NCBI RefSeq assembly: GCF_905171765.1
Contig: NC_053398.1
Location: forward strand, 49,320,323-49,384,322
DNA: 64,000 nucleotides
Direction: 5' to 3'
Source of the DNA: Bufo bufo
Taxonomy: Eukaryota > Chordata > Amphibia > Anura > Bufonidae
Shown here in pieces: positions 43,373-55,019 of this stretch. The translations under genes were made by a program, and so were the position numbers. The notes under the pieces were generated by a model. The model did no database searches. It was given only the letters and a program-made list of their open reading frames with translations, and was not told the DNA's origin. Numbering within the stretch: the first letter of the stretch is position 1; the number at the start of each line of letters is the position of its first letter.

Positions 43373-43777
43373 GTACCCCCCCTTCTACGGGTGACCTCCA
43401 GGCACCCAGGACCGACCTCATCAGGATGAGCTCTGTGAAAGGCTTTCACTAGACGATTAGCATTGACATCGGCCGCTGGAACACACATCCTCTCCTCGGT
43501 CCATAACCTTTCCAGTGGACGAGATACTGGAGGCATCTACGGAGAACTCGGAAGTCCACAATCCTGTTAATCTGAAATTCTAAATTACATTAGCGGGAGG
43601 TAAAGAGGACGGCTCAACAGGTTTGACACATTTCTTCAACAATGACTTATGAAATACATTATGAATTTTCAAAGCCTGAGGAAGTTTGAGACGGAAGGCT
43701 ACAGGGTTAATAATGGCAGTGATCTTATAAGGACCAATAAATCTTGGGCCCAACTTCCAAGAAGGTACCTTAAGCTT
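43373..43777 (-). pseudogene. Gypsy-C integrase C-terminus and chromodomain
   Basis: Minus-strand pieces include EERMCVPAADVNANRLVKAF and the RRRGGTVT end that reaches the LTR. The chromodomain core is frameshifted near 43540. Integrase barrel sequence to the right is cut by a Kolobok-type fragment. Confidence 0.8.
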
Positions 43778-44085
43778 AAAGGGACACTGTCACCTGGATT
43801 TTACTTACTGATATAATAACATCACCACATTAGTATCCACAATTTACATTAATATATACTAGTATTACTGCCCTGTGTCTTTTATTTGGTCTATAAAATC
43901 GGTTTTATTAATAAGTAAAGTACCTCAATAAAGAGCCCAAGGGGACGTCTATCTGGCAGTTGGAGCCCCTCCGCTCCCATTACTTCAGAGCCCATCACCG
44001 CCCCACTGCTAATTTATTCACTGCTCAGCGCCGAAGTAATGTTTGTGCAGCGCCCATTTGTGCAGCTGGCGCATGCACAATGAGT
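43778..44085 (+). mobile_element. Kolobok/T2-type MITE fragment in Gypsy-C
   Basis: TTAAAGGGACACTGTCACCT starts at the position where the sister element has TTTAATG, consistent with insertion at TTAA. The other terminus is not seen before integrase sequence resumes at about 44086, and part of the integrase is missing, so insertion was followed by deletion. Confidence 0.6.
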
Positions 44086-44372
44086 TCTGTGAGGCCGATG
44101 CCAAACACCTGTGCAAGAGTTTTGGCATTAGGTAGAGCTGATAGTGCTATAAAGTGCGCTATTTTACTAAAATGATCAACTACCACCAGAATCACGTTTT
44201 TTCCAGAAGAATTTGGTAAATCCGTGATAAAATCCATGGACAAATGAGTCCAAGGTCTGGATGGGATGGGTAATGGAAGAAGAGACCCGGAAGGCCGAGT
44301 ATGTGTCACCTTAGCATGTGCACAGGTACTACAGGCTGACACATAGCCCTCAAGACACTTACGCAACCCCGG
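44086..44372 (-). pseudogene. Gypsy-C integrase core, N-terminal part
   Basis: Encodes PWTHLSMDFITDLPNSSGKN (first catalytic Asp), LVVVDHFSKIAHF and the CSTCAHAK part of the zinc finger; the remaining zinc-finger half lies at 51058-51180 beyond Gypsy-B. The second Asp and the Glu are lost in the 43778-44085 deletion. Confidence 0.85.
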
Positions 44373-44934
44373 TGTCACATCTGTGACAGGTCTCAGAAGG
44401 TCTGAAAGATTATCTACGCATTAGTGATCTGACAGCCTCTTTCGGTTTCACTTTGTGTGTTGCTGGTATGTTCACACCTCCTGTTCACCTTTACCTCGCC
44501 CTATTTAGTCTGACTTTTCCCATCACTCCTTTCTTGGGATAGCTTCATTTGGTCTTGGAATTGCTGGAGTGTGGTTCGTGTTGAAGTCCTGTTCATCCAT
44601 CATCCTCTGAAGTTAAGTGTTCCGCTTGTTGTGTTTTGTATCCCCCCCTGGTTGTTTACTAGGCCTCAGTTAGACGCTAGTTCCTTCACTAGGGAAGGAA
44701 CAGGTGGTCTCTGCCGTGTCATTATCTTTAGGGCATCTGAGGGTCACCAGGGTTTTATAGGTTCATGTGTATGGGTATCTCTACCATCGAGAGGTGCCCA
44801 TACAGATAGGAGTTAGGGCCAGGAGCAAGGTTTTATAGGTGGCGACCCTTTTCCTTCCCTAGCGGTGAGGCCTAGTGTCTTTCCCCTTCCTTCTTGATTG
44901 TCTTTTGGTGTTCTCCCCTACTACATCTGTGACA
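44373..44934 (+). repeat. Gypsy-B 5' LTR
   Basis: 562 bp, TGTCACATCTGTGACAGG to CATCTGTGACA. Compared with the 3' LTR it lacks a stretch around CAGGTGTGGATCATGTGA. It would carry the promoter. Confidence 0.92.
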
Positions 44935-44966
44935 TTATCCCAAGCCAATACCGCCATTTTTGTTCT

Positions 44967-45851
44967 ATGGATACTATGTCTGCACTGGTCGAACAGCTGC
45001 AGAATCTGACTTTGGAGGTAGCAGACCTCCGCGCAACTGTCTTGCAGATTCAGAGTCCACAGGCTGCTGGTTCCGGTGGTGGGTCCCAGGCCTGTCCTGA
45101 ACCGAAGGTGGCTCTCCCGGACAAGTTTTCCGGGGGTAGTGACAATTTCATCCGGTTCAGGGAGTCATGTAAATTATACTTTAAGCTGCGTCCATACTCT
45201 TCTGGGGATGAGTGTCAACGTGTGGGTATGATTATTTCATTGCTTAAAGAGGACGCCCAATCTTGTTCTTTTTCTCTGCCGACCCGATCACCGTCCCTCC
45301 AGTCGGTAGATGAATTCTTTAGAGCCTTGGGTCTCATCTACGATGACCCAGATCGGATCTCTCAGGCCGAGACCAAGTTACAGAGTTTGCGGCAGGGAGA
45401 TCGTTCCGCGGAGACCTATTGCTCTGAATTTAGGAGATGGGCTACCGATACTGAGTGGAACGATTCTGCTCTCCGTAGCCAATTCTGTCAGGGTCTCTCT
45501 GAGAGACTGAAGGACGCGTTGGCTTTTCATGAAAATCCTGTGTCATTGGAGGCAGCTATGTCCCTTGCTGTACGTCTAGATAGACGCCTGAGGGAGAGAT
45601 CTAGGGGCCCTCACCTTCAGCACGTACTGTCCAATAAGGGTACTGCTTCCTTTGACACTTATGGTGGAGAGACACTGGTAGTTGCGCCTTGTGATGAGCC
45701 TATGCAGTTAGGAGGAGCTACTCCTGGAAAAAGCTTGGGTCATGTGAAAGGAGTCTGCTTTTATTGGGGCAAGAAGGGACATTTTGTGAATATTTGTCCG
45801 TACTTGCAGCATCAAGGTGTAAACAAAAAGGAAAAAACTTTTAATCCTTAA
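44967..45851 (+). pseudogene. Gypsy-B gag
   Basis: The frame starts MDTMSALVEQLQNLTLEVAD, a coiled-coil-like leader, followed by the capsid region (FIRFRESCKLYFKLRP, SAETYCSEFRRW, LSERLKDALAFHENP). The zinc knuckle reads CFYWGKKGHFVNICP: the second Cys is Trp, so zinc binding should fail. TAA at 45849-45851 falls where Gypsy-C has Gln and the frame continues into protease, so this is a nonsense mutation in a single gag-pol frame. An in-frame ATG further upstream lies in the LTR. Confidence 0.85.
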
Positions 45852-47393
45852 ATTACTATTGGTGGTGTGGATGGGGAGCAAGAAAACCAACTTTTGTCTT
45901 TTACTGGTAGTACCCATTTTCTCCTGTCTGCCGAGGTGGCGCTAGAGTCCAAAACTGTGAAAATCGAAGCATTTATCGACAGTGGGGCAGGAGTTAACTT
46001 GATTTATGGAGAGTTTGTACTAATTCATGGGTTGACTACTAATGCATTAGAGAAAAGTATTTATGTCTTTGCAATTGACTCAGCACCTCTCACCCAAAAA
46101 TGCCTGTCGCAGGTAGTGAATGACATTCATTTAGGAGTGGGTGATTTGCATCAGGAATCTATCTCCTGTTATGTATTGGAGGGTCTGCCTGCTCCGTTGG
46201 TGTTGGGCTTACCATGGTTAAGCAAACATAACCCTAACATCGACTGGCAAGCGAGACAGATTCTCGATTGGAGTGATTTTTGCATGGACAACTGTCTTAA
46301 TGCATTATTCTCTATGGTGACCTCTAAAACTGTACCCTCATTCATTTCAGAATTTTCTTATGTTTTCTCTGAGAGTGGTAATCAGGAGTTGCCTCCGCAC
46401 CGGGAGTATGACTGTCCCGTCAATCTTATTCCTGGAGCTAAATTGCCCAAATCTCGGTTGTATAATCTTTCGGAACCCGAAAGAAAGGCCATGCGAGAGT
46501 ATATTACCGAGAGTTTGGCAAAGGGACATATTAGACCATCCAAGTCCCCAGTGGCTGCTGGGTTTTTCTTTGTAAAGAAAAAAGATGGTACCCTGAGATC
46601 ATGCCTGGACTTCCGTAAGCTCAATCGTATTACTGTCCGTGATCCTTTCCCCCTTCCTTTGATTCCGGATTTGTTTAGTCAGATTGTCGGTGCCAAGATG
46701 TTCTCTAAGTTGGATCTGAGGGGGGCATATAATCTGGTAAGGATCAAGGAGGGGGATAAGTGGAAGACCGCATTTAATACCCCTGAGGGTCATTTTGAAA
46801 ACCAGGTCATGCCCTTTGGGTTAACCAATGCTCCTGCGGTTTTTCAACACTTTGTCAATGACATCTTTCATCATCTGGTGGGGAGGTTTGTCGTTGTATA
46901 CCTTGATAACATACTAATTTATTCGCCTAATATGGAGACTCATCAGGATCATGTGAGACAGGTGATACAGATCCTAAGAGAGAATAAGTTGTATGCTAAG
47001 ATGGAAAAGTGTGTATTTGCTGTACAGGAAGTGCAATTTCTGGGTTACCTGCTCTCATCCTCAGGTTTTCGTATGGATCCCGAGAAGGTCCGTGTCGTGT
47101 TGGACTGGGATCGACCCGAAAATCTGAAAGCGCTTATGCGGTTTTTGGGGTTTACCAACTACTACCGTAAATTTATCTTGAACTATTTATCGGTGGTTAA
47201 ACCTTTAACAGACATGACTAGGAAGGGAGAGGATATTTATGTCTGGTCTGATGCGGCATTACAGGCCTTTTCTGCTGTGAAAGAATGTTTTGCTTCGGCC
47301 CCTATTCTGATGCACCTGGACGTGACTCAGCCATTTATTGTTGAGGTTGACGCGTCCGAGGTAGGGGTAGGAGCAATCTTGTCCTTCACCTAG
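45852..47393 (+). pseudogene. Gypsy-B protease and reverse transcriptase
   Basis: Same frame as gag. Protease has EAFIDSGAGVNLIYGEFV (catalytic Asp in DSG). The polymerase shows [59 protein letters not shown] and the active-site motif as YLDN instead of YLDD, removing one catalytic aspartate. RNase H starts [16 protein letters not shown] and the frame stops at 47393, where Gypsy-C shows a few additional bases, so a small deletion shifted it. Confidence 0.9.
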
Positions 47394-47712
47394 TAAATGG
47401 CGCCCATGTGCATTTTTCTCTAAAAAACTCTCTACTGCTGAAAGGAATTATGATGTGGGGAATAGGGAATTGCTAGCCATTAAGTTGGTGTTCGAGGAAT
47501 GGCGGCATTGGTTGGAAGGAGCAATTCACCCTATTACGATAATTACGGATCACAAAAATCTGGCCTACCTGGAGTCGGCTAAGCGACTGAACCCAAAGCA
47601 GGCCAGATGGTCATTGTTTTTCACCAGATTTAACTTCGTCACTTACCGCCCTGGGGTTAAGAACGTCAAGGCGGACGCTTTGTCGCATAGCTTTCCTGGG
47701 GGGGGGGGGGGG
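47394..47712 (+). pseudogene. Gypsy-B RNase H, shifted
   Basis: Contains [35 protein letters not shown] and [14 protein letters not shown] run of 13 G at about 47699-47712 expands the FPGG segment and shifts the frame into a stop. Confidence 0.85.
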
Positions 47713-47715
47713 TAA

Positions 47716-49184
47716 GTCTGAGGAACCTAGTCCCATTTTATCTGAAGGGGTAGTCATATCCGCTCTTTATCCTGATCTTGAGGTCAGGGTGTTGGAGGCA
47801 CAGGAGGATGCTCCGGACTCTTGTCCTCTGGGGAAGTTGTTTGTTCCCTGCGAATTACGTCACAAGGTGTTTGAGGAACATCACTGTACGGTGCTTGCTG
47901 GGCACCCTGGGAGCAGATCAACTGTCGATCTCATCTCTTGCAGATTTTGGTGGCCGGGGTTGCGTAAGTGTGTTGAGCACTATGTGTCAGCCTGTGGTAC
48001 CTGTGCAAGGTGACACATACTCGGCCTTCCGGTTCTCTGCTTCCATTGCCCATCCCATTTGTCCATGGATTTTATCACGGATTTACCGAATTCTTTGCGA
48101 AAAACCGCGATTCTGGTGGTTGTAGATTGTTTTAGTAAAATGGCACACTTTATTGCATTACCTAGTCTACCCAATGCTAAAACTCTTGCACAGGTGTTTG
48201 TCGACAACGTCGTGAAACTACATGGCATTCCCTCTGAAGTGGTGTCTGATAGAGGGACTCAGTTTGTTTCCAGATTCTGGAAAGCGTTCTGTACTCGTCT
48301 GGGTGTACAATTGTCCTTCTCTTCGACTTTTCATCCTCAGTCGAACGGACAGACGGAGCGCACTAATCAGAATCTGGAGACTTGAGATGTTTTGTTTCAG
48401 AGAATCAGGACGAGTGGTCTTCATTTTTGTCGTTAGCTGAGTTTGCTATAAATAACCATAGACAGGAATCCAATGATAAGTCGCCATTTTTGGGGGCATA
48501 TGGGTTCTTCAGTTTGGTACATTTTCTAGTGCTCAAAATTCCGGCATTCCTGAGGAAGAATGATTTTCCTCTTCTTTGTCTTCTATTTGGCGGAAAATCC
48601 AAAATAACCTGAAAAAGATGGGCAACAAGTATAAGCGTGCGGCTAACAGGAGACGTATGAGTGGTCCGGACCTGAGAGTGGGTGATTCTGTGTGGTTGTC
48701 TACAAGAAACATTAAACTTAAGGTACCTTCTTGGAAGTTGGGCCCAAGATTTATTGATCCATCTAAGATCACTGCCATTGTTAACCGTGTAGCCTTCCGT
48801 CTTGAACTTCCTCAGGCATTGAAAATCCATAATGTATTTCATAAATCGTTGCTAAAGAAATGTGTCAAACCTGTTGAGCCGTCCTCCTTACCTCCTGCTC
48901 CTGTCATGGTGGATGGAAATTTAGAATTTCAGATCAGCAGGATTGTGGACTCCCGAGTTCTCCGGCGATCCCTCAAGTATCTTGTTCATTGGAGAGGGTA
49001 CAGACCAGAGGAGAGGATGTGGGTTCCAGCGACCAATGTTAATGCTAGTCGTCTGGTGAGAGCATTCCACAGAGCTCATCCTGATAAGGTCGGTCCTGGG
49101 TGCCCGGAGGTCACCCGTAGAAGGGGGGGTACTGTCACATCTGTGACAGGTCTCAGAAGGTCTGAAAGATTATCTTTGCATTAG
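47716..49184 (+). pseudogene. Gypsy-B integrase and chromodomain
   Basis: The zinc finger is seen in EEHHCTVLAGHPGSRSTV and SACGTCAR; the core in SMDFITDLPNS, VSDRGTQFVSRFW and SNGQTERTNQN (all three catalytic acids). Frame changes occur after GTCAR (deletion) and a TGA follows NQNLET (48383-48385). The 3' part from 48576 has the barrel ([15 protein letters not shown]) and the chromodomain (FQISRIVDSRVLRRS, YLVHWRGYRPEERMWVP) and runs into the LTR as RRGGTVTSV. Confidence 0.9.
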
Positions 49185-49279
49185 TGATCTGACAGCCTCT
49201 TTCGGTTTCACTTTGTCTGTGTGTTGCTGGTAGGTTCACACCTCCTGTTCAGGTGTGGATCATGTGACCTTTACCTCGC

Positions 49280-50612
49280 TGTCACGGCTGTATGTGAGCA
49301 ACAAGAGTATACACAGTAAAAAGAGTTACTGACCGGACCCAAACTAGGGAGGATAAAGGGTGACCCCTGTCAGACCCTCAAAGCTCTCCCTATGCTGCTA
49401 AAGCACATGCCAGGATCCAAATGGCGGAACGAGTAATGCCCACGTACCTAAGACTAATGACCACTGTAACCCCTACAATAGTGGAACGGGCACGGCCACC
49501 GGTGCCCTGCTCAGTATATGGAGGGAACCGTGGCCACCTCAGATCCAGTCAGAAAATAACCAGGTACACAACAATGTCTGCACACATGCTGAAGGTGCTG
49601 CAGCCGCAGAGAAGACGGATCCAAGGACAGCTGGCAATATCCGGAGTGCTTGCTGCAGCAGAACACAGGTCCAGTGAACTGATAGCTACAAGTGAAGATA
49701 CTCAAGCAAGAGCTACAACTGAAATGAGAAATATAATCCACGCCCTACAATATGAGGAGGGGTGATTTAAAGGCAGGGAAATCAACCGCAGGAGGAACAG
49801 CTGGGAGGAAGGAAACAGAAAGTAAAGACTTCATCACAGGGGCGGAGAAACAGAGCAGTGAGAACTCCTCCAAACTCTAGTAGTGACATCATCACAGGGG
49901 TGGAGAAACAGAGCTGTGAGAATGTCTCAAAGCTCTGGTAGTGACAGTACCCCCCCCCCTCTACGGGTGGACTCCGGACACCCAGGACCCACCTTCTCAG
50001 GATGAGCCCTATGAAATGCCCTGATGAGGCGAGTGGCTTTAATGTCCGACACCGGAACCCACATCCTCTCCTCAGGACCATAACCCTTCCAATGAACGAG
50101 GTACTGAAGAGAACCGCGGACAATGCGAGAATCCACAATTCTGGAAACCTCAAACTCCAGATTGCCATCAACCAAAATCGGAGGAGGAGGCAAAGAGGAG
50201 GGTACCGTGGGCTGGACATATGGTTTTAAGAGAGATCTGTGAAATACATTATGTATCTTCCAAACCCGTGGAAGATCAAGACGGATCCAAGGACAGCTGG
50301 CAATATCCGGAGTTCTTGCTGCAGCAGAACACAGGTCCAGTGAACTGATAGCTACAAGTGAAGATACTCAAGCAAGAGCTACAACTGAAATGAGAAATAT
50401 AATCCACGCCCTACAATAGGAGGAGGGGTGATTTAAAGGCAGGGAAATCAACCGCAGGAGGAACAGCTGGGAGGAAGGAAACAGAAAGTAAAGACTTCAT
50501 CACAGGGGCGGAGAAACAGAGCAGTGAGAACTCCTCCAAACTCTAGTAGTGACATCATCACAGGGGTGGAGAAACAGAGCTGTGAGAACGTCTCAAAGCT
50601 CTGGTAGTGACA
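49280..50612 (-). mobile_element. Gypsy-D: collapsed Gypsy element nested in Gypsy-B LTR
   Basis: Target duplication CTCGC (49275-49279 and 50613-50617). Left: a complete 667-bp LTR (49280-49946), polypurine tract (49947-49963) and the end of integrase. Right: only the last 335 bp of the other LTR (50278-50612). The rest was deleted. The two LTR copies differ at only a few of the shared 335 positions by eye, making this the youngest of the Gypsy insertions. Confidence 0.93.
49964..50277 (-). pseudogene. Gypsy-D chromodomain fragment
   Basis: The minus-strand frame reads LVDGNLEFEVSRIVDSRIV, then YLVHWKGYGPEERMWVPV and IKATRLIRAFHRAHPEKVGP, ending near the LTR with STRRGGG. It is the terminal part of integrase; everything upstream is deleted at 50277. 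Confidence 0.9.
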
Positions 50613-51057
50613 CTCGCCCTATTTAGTCTGACTTTTCCCATCACTCCTTGCTTGGGATAGCTTCATTTGGTCTTGAAAGAGCTGGTGTGTGGTTCGTGTT
50701 GAAGTCCTGTTAATCCTTCATCCTCTGAAGTTAAGTGTTCCGCTTGTTGTGTTTTGTATCCCCCCCGGTTGTTTACTAGGCCTCAGTGAGACGCTAGTTC
50801 CTTCACTAGGGAAGGAACGGGTGGTCTCTGCCCTGTCATTATCTTTAGGGCATCTGAGGGTCACCAGGTTTTTATAGGTTCATGTGTATAGGTATCTCTA
50901 CCATCGAGAGGTGCCCATACGGATAGGAGTTAGGGCCAGGAGCAGGGTTTTTATAGGTAGTGACCCTTTTCCTTCCCTAGCGGTGAGGCCTAGTGTCTTT
51001 CCCCTTCCTTCTTGATTGTCTTTTAGTGTTCTCTCCTACTACATCCGTGACACCCGG

Positions 51058-52680
51058 CCACCAAAATCTATGAGAGATGAGATCGACAGTGGATCTGCTC
51101 CCAGGGTGTCCAGCAAGCACCGTACAGTGATGTTCCTCGAATACCTTGTGACATAAATCAGAAGGAACCCACAAATTTCCCGGAGGACACGAGTCCAGTG
51201 CATCTTCCTAGGCTTCTAACACTTTTGCCTCAAGGATCAGGATATAGGGCGGATATAACTTTCCCTTCAGACAAAATAGGACTAGGATCTTTAGAATCAA
51301 CCCCCACTCCCCCAGGAAAGCTGTGCGACAAAGCATCCGCCTTGAAGTTCTTAACCCCAGGGCGGTAGATGACAATGAAGTTAAATCTGGTGAAGAACAA
51401 CGACCATCTGACCTGCCTTGGGTTCAGTCGTTTGGCCGACTCCAGGTAAGCCAGATTTTTATGATCAGTAATCTCCGTAATAGGATGAACTGCTTCTTCC
51501 AACCAATGATATCAATCCTCAAAAGCCAACTTGATGGCCAGCAACTCCCTATTACCCACATCATAATTTCTTTCAGCAGTTGAGAGTTTTTTTAGAGAAG
51601 AAAGCACATGGGCGCCATTTACTAGGTGAAGGACCCTGCGACAAAACTGCTCCCACCCCCACCTCGAATACGTCAACTTTTACAATCAATGTTTGTGACA
51701 CGTCCGGTTGCACCAGCATAAGGGCTGAAAAGGCTTGTAATGCTGCATCAGACCAGACAGAGATATCAGAACCTTTTCTAGTCATGTCTGTTAAGGGTTT
51801 AACCACAGTGGAATAATTCAAGATGAATTTACGGTAGTAGTTGCTGAACCCCAAAAACTGCATAAGTGCTTTCAGATTTTCAGATTGATCCCTGTCCAAC
51901 ACAGCACGGACCTTCTCGGGATCCATACGAAAACCTGAGGATGAGAGTAAGCACCCCAGGAATTGCACCTCCTGAACCGCAAATACACACTTCTCCCTCT
52001 CAGCATACAACTTATTCTCCCTTAGGATCTGTAACACCTGTCTCACATGATCTTGATGAGTCTCCATGTCAGGAGAATAAATTAGTATATCATCCAGATA
52101 TACTGTACAACAACAAACCTCCCCACCAGATGATGAAATATGTAATTGACAAAGTGTTGAAAAACCGCAGGAGCATTGGTTAACCCAAAAGGCATGACCA
52201 GATTCTCAAAATGACCCTTAGGGGTATTAAAAGCCGTCTTCCATTCGTTTCCCTCCTTGAACCTTACCAGATTATATGCCCCCCTCAGATCCAATTGAGA
52301 GAACACCTTGGCACCAACAATCTGATTAAACAAATCCGGAATTAACGGAAGGGGGTAAGGATCACGGACAGTAATACGATTGAGCTCACGAAAGTCCAGA
52401 CATGGCCTAAGAGCACTATTCTATCCTTTTTTTTTTTTACAAAGAAAAACCCAGCAGCCAGAGGGGATTTGGACGGTCTAATATGTCCTTTAGCCAAAAC
52501 TCTCGGTGATATACTCTCGCATGGCCACTCTTTCGGGCTCCGAAAGATTATACAAACGAGATTTGGGCAGTTTAGCAGGACAGGACAATCATACTCCCGA
52601 TGCAGGGGCAACTCCTGGTTACCACTCTCAGAAAATACATCAGAAAATTCAGAAATAAATGAGGGTACAGGTTATCTATG
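51058..52680 (-). pseudogene. Gypsy-C reverse transcriptase, RNase H and zinc-finger start
   Basis: Minus-strand pieces in order are [47 protein letters not shown], then after a one-base shift YLDDILIYS (about 52095-52115), FLGFSNYYRKFILNY, and RNase H pieces with [12 protein letters not shown] and [13 protein letters not shown]. The segment nearest Gypsy-B (51060-51170) is the EEHHCTVLAGHPGS part of the integrase zinc finger. Frameshifts are spread throughout. Confidence 0.88.
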
Positions 52681-53832
52681 CAAAAATCACTCCAATGGAG
52701 AATCTGTCTCGCTTGCCAATCGATGGTAGGATTATGTTTGCTTAACCATGGTAAGCCCAAAACCAACAGAGCAGGCAGACCCTCCAACACAAAACACTAA
52801 ATGGATTCCTGATGAAAATCACCCACTCTTAAATGTATGTCCTGCACCACCTGTGACAAGCATTTCTGGGTAAGAGGTGCTGAGTCAATTGCAAACACAG
52901 AAATATTTTTCTCTAGTGCACTAGCAGTCAACCCATGAATATGAACGAACTGACCATAAACCAGGTTAACCCCTGCCCCACTCTCGATAAACACCTCAAT
53001 TCCCACAGTTTTGGACTCGGGTACTACCAGTAAATGAAGAAAGTACGTTTTCTGGCTCCCCACCCACACCACCAATAGTAAGTTGGGGATTAAACGTTTT
53101 CTCTTTGTTTCCACCTTGACGCTGAACGTATGGCCATATATTCACAAAATGTCCCTTCTTTCCACAACAAAAACAGACTCCCTTCATATGATCAAAGCTC
53201 TTGCCAGCAGTCCCAGGAGTAGCTCCCCCTAACTGCATAGGCTCATCGCAAGTTGTAACCACAGTTGTCTCTCCACCATAAGTTTCAAAGGAAGCTGCCA
53301 CATTATTAGACAGTACATCCTGAGGGTGAGGGACCCTAGATCTCTCCCTCAGGCATCTATCAAGACATACAGCAAGGGACATAGCTGCTTCCAATGAATC
53401 AGGATTTTCATGAAAGGCCAACGCGTCCTTCAGCCTCACAGACAGACCCTGACAGAATTGACTACGAAGAACAGGATCATTCCACTCAGTATCCGTAGAC
53501 CATCTCCTAAATTCAGCGCAATAGGTCTCTGCGGAGCGCTCTCCCTGCCGTAAACCACATAACTTGATCATACTCACACGTTAGTTCTCATCCCCACAAG
53601 AGTATGGACGCAGCTTAAAGTACAATTTACACGACTCCCTGAACCAAATGAAATTGTCGCTACCCCCAGAAAATCTGTCCGGAAGGGCAATCTTAAGTTC
53701 AGGGCAGGCCTAGTACCCACCACCGGAACCGTCCGCCTGTGGTCTCTGGCTTTGCAAGACAGTCATGCGGAGGTCAGCTATCTCCAAAGACAGACCCTGC
53801 AGCCGTTCGACCAGTGCAGACCTAGGATTCAT
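52681..53832 (-). pseudogene. Gypsy-C gag and protease
   Basis: Gag begins with a leader parallel to that of Gypsy-B near 53832 (ALVERLQGLSLEIADLR), then loses a piece near 53585 before RQGERSAETYCAEFRRW. The zinc knuckle reads CFCCGKKGHFVNIWP, with Trp in place of the last Cys. Protease has EVFIESGAGVNLVYGQFV: the catalytic DSG is ESG, and the frame shifts again near 53000 and 52795. Confidence 0.85.
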
Positions 53833-53867
53833 AGCTGCACTGACCTGAACAAAAAATGGTGGTTTTG

Positions 53868-54039
53868 GCGGTCAGACTATATAGGGGAGGGGTGATGACC
53901 ACTAAGCTACACCTGAAACAAGAGGTGTGGTCATGAACAACAACACTGAAGCAAAAGTGACCAAAGAGACAGTTAGCTCCCTGCACGTGTAGCCAGTACC
54001 TTTGATCTTCTGACAGCTGTCACGGGAGGGACCGTGACG
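53868..54039 (-). repeat. Gypsy-C 5' LTR remnant
   Basis: Matches the last 172 bp of the 42783-43372 LTR from GGTCAGACTATATAGGGG onward, so about 420 bp is missing on the gag side. Ends GACCGTGACG, then CCAGT. Confidence 0.88.
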
Positions 54040-54044
54040 CCAGT

Positions 54045-55019
54045 TGGAAGTGGCGGCGGGCGTCATGTGGATCCTCAAAGATGAATTGTCTGCCATTATC
54101 CAGCACCTGTAGCTTTGCCGGATAGATCAGCTGGAATCGGATCGCCCTGTCATACAGACTTTGACATATTGGGGTGAATGCTCTCCTCTTCTGGGAGACT
54201 GATCTAGAAAAGTCTTGGAAAAGTAAGAGTGGCTTCGTATTTAAGGGTGCGTTGGCGCCGATAGGCGCGCAAGATCTGCTCTTTCATCGCCCAGTTCAGG
54301 TATTTTGCGATGGCGAGGTCTCATGTTGTCCAAACCAGCTGGCTTAGGAGGTGCAATTCTGTGTGCCAGTTCGAAGTGAAGTTTATCAGTCGATAGCTCC
54401 AATCCCAGTCCTGCAGGTAGGTCTATGGTGAGGTACGTAAGTAAGTCCTCTCCTACGATGCTCTCCGGGACACCTATGAATCTAAGGTTGTTGCGACGAT
54501 CCCGATTTTCAAGGTCTTTCAGTTTAGCAGTTAGAGTAGACTCTGTTTTTCTGCATTGTGTTATGGTGCATTCCAGATTGGATATGGTTATCTCCTGGGC
54601 TGTGTATTTATTCTCAAGGTCTGAGATTTATTGGGAGTTCGTAGTGATCAGTTGTAAGGCAGAGTTGATAGAGGAGTGGAGTACCTCCAGTCTCTTGTCA
54701 AAGAGGGGTAGTAGAACCCGAGAAACTTCTTGTGCCACAGTAGAAGCATGGTTGGGGTCCTCTTCAGGGGAGAGCGAAGAGGCGTATCTGAAGAGAGATT
54801 AGGTGGTGTAATGTCACCATCTGTTATAAGTTCAGCAGAGAAACGTATGTCTGAGGCTGATTGGGAGAGTCCTTGGATAGTCTTGGGCACTTTTTTTGTC
54901 AGTTTGCCAGTGGATTTAGACATTTTGGTTGCGGTATCAGTGGCGGTTGGAACAGAGTGCGCCTGGGAGGGGTTTTGCGTGTAGTTGTAGAAGAGTTTTT
55001 GGCCACAAATTTGTCCATA
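54045..55019 (-). pseudogene. L1 ORF1
   Basis: The minus strand starts MDKFVAKNSSTTTRKTPPRR at 55019, shifts frame to MSKSTGKLTKKVPKTIQGLS, followed by a likely coiled-coil region and the RNA-binding C-terminus with QSLYDRAIRFQLIYPAKLQV and IFEDPHDARRHFQ. The last residues lie across Gypsy-C at 42720-42782. ORF1 proteins bind LINE RNA and act as chaperones. Several frameshifts make it inactive. Starts are uncertain because of the shift. Confidence 0.8.

Larger units (their letters stand above)
44373..51052 (+). mobile_element. Gypsy-B: chromodomain Gypsy nested in Gypsy-C
   Basis: 5' LTR 44373-44934; 3' LTR 49133-51052, itself interrupted by Gypsy-D. The CCCGG duplication (44368-44372 and 51053-51057) is perfect. 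Its orientation is opposite to Gypsy-C. The interior encodes gag-pol in one frame with a stop, then frameshifted pieces. Without Gypsy-D the element would be about 5.3 kb. Confidence 0.95.
49133..51052 (+). repeat. Gypsy-B 3' LTR, split by Gypsy-D
   Basis: LTR sequence covers 49133-49279 and 50613-51052; TGTCACATCTGTGACAGG to CATCCGTGACA. The polypurine tract AAGGGGGGGTAC precedes it at 49121-49132. Confidence 0.93.
42783..54039 (-). mobile_element. Gypsy-C: chromodomain Gypsy, interrupted by Gypsy-B
   Basis: The 3' LTR is 42783-43372 and the 5' LTR is a 172-bp remnant at 53868-54039. The CCAGT duplication (42778-42782 and 54040-54044) sits in L1 ORF1. The interior on the minus strand carries gag, protease, RT, RNase H, integrase and chromodomain pieces. 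Gypsy-B splits the integrase zinc-finger region at 44373-51052. Without Gypsy-B the element is about 4.6 kb. It belongs to the same subfamily as Gypsy-B judged from near-identical protein segments. Confidence 0.93.
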
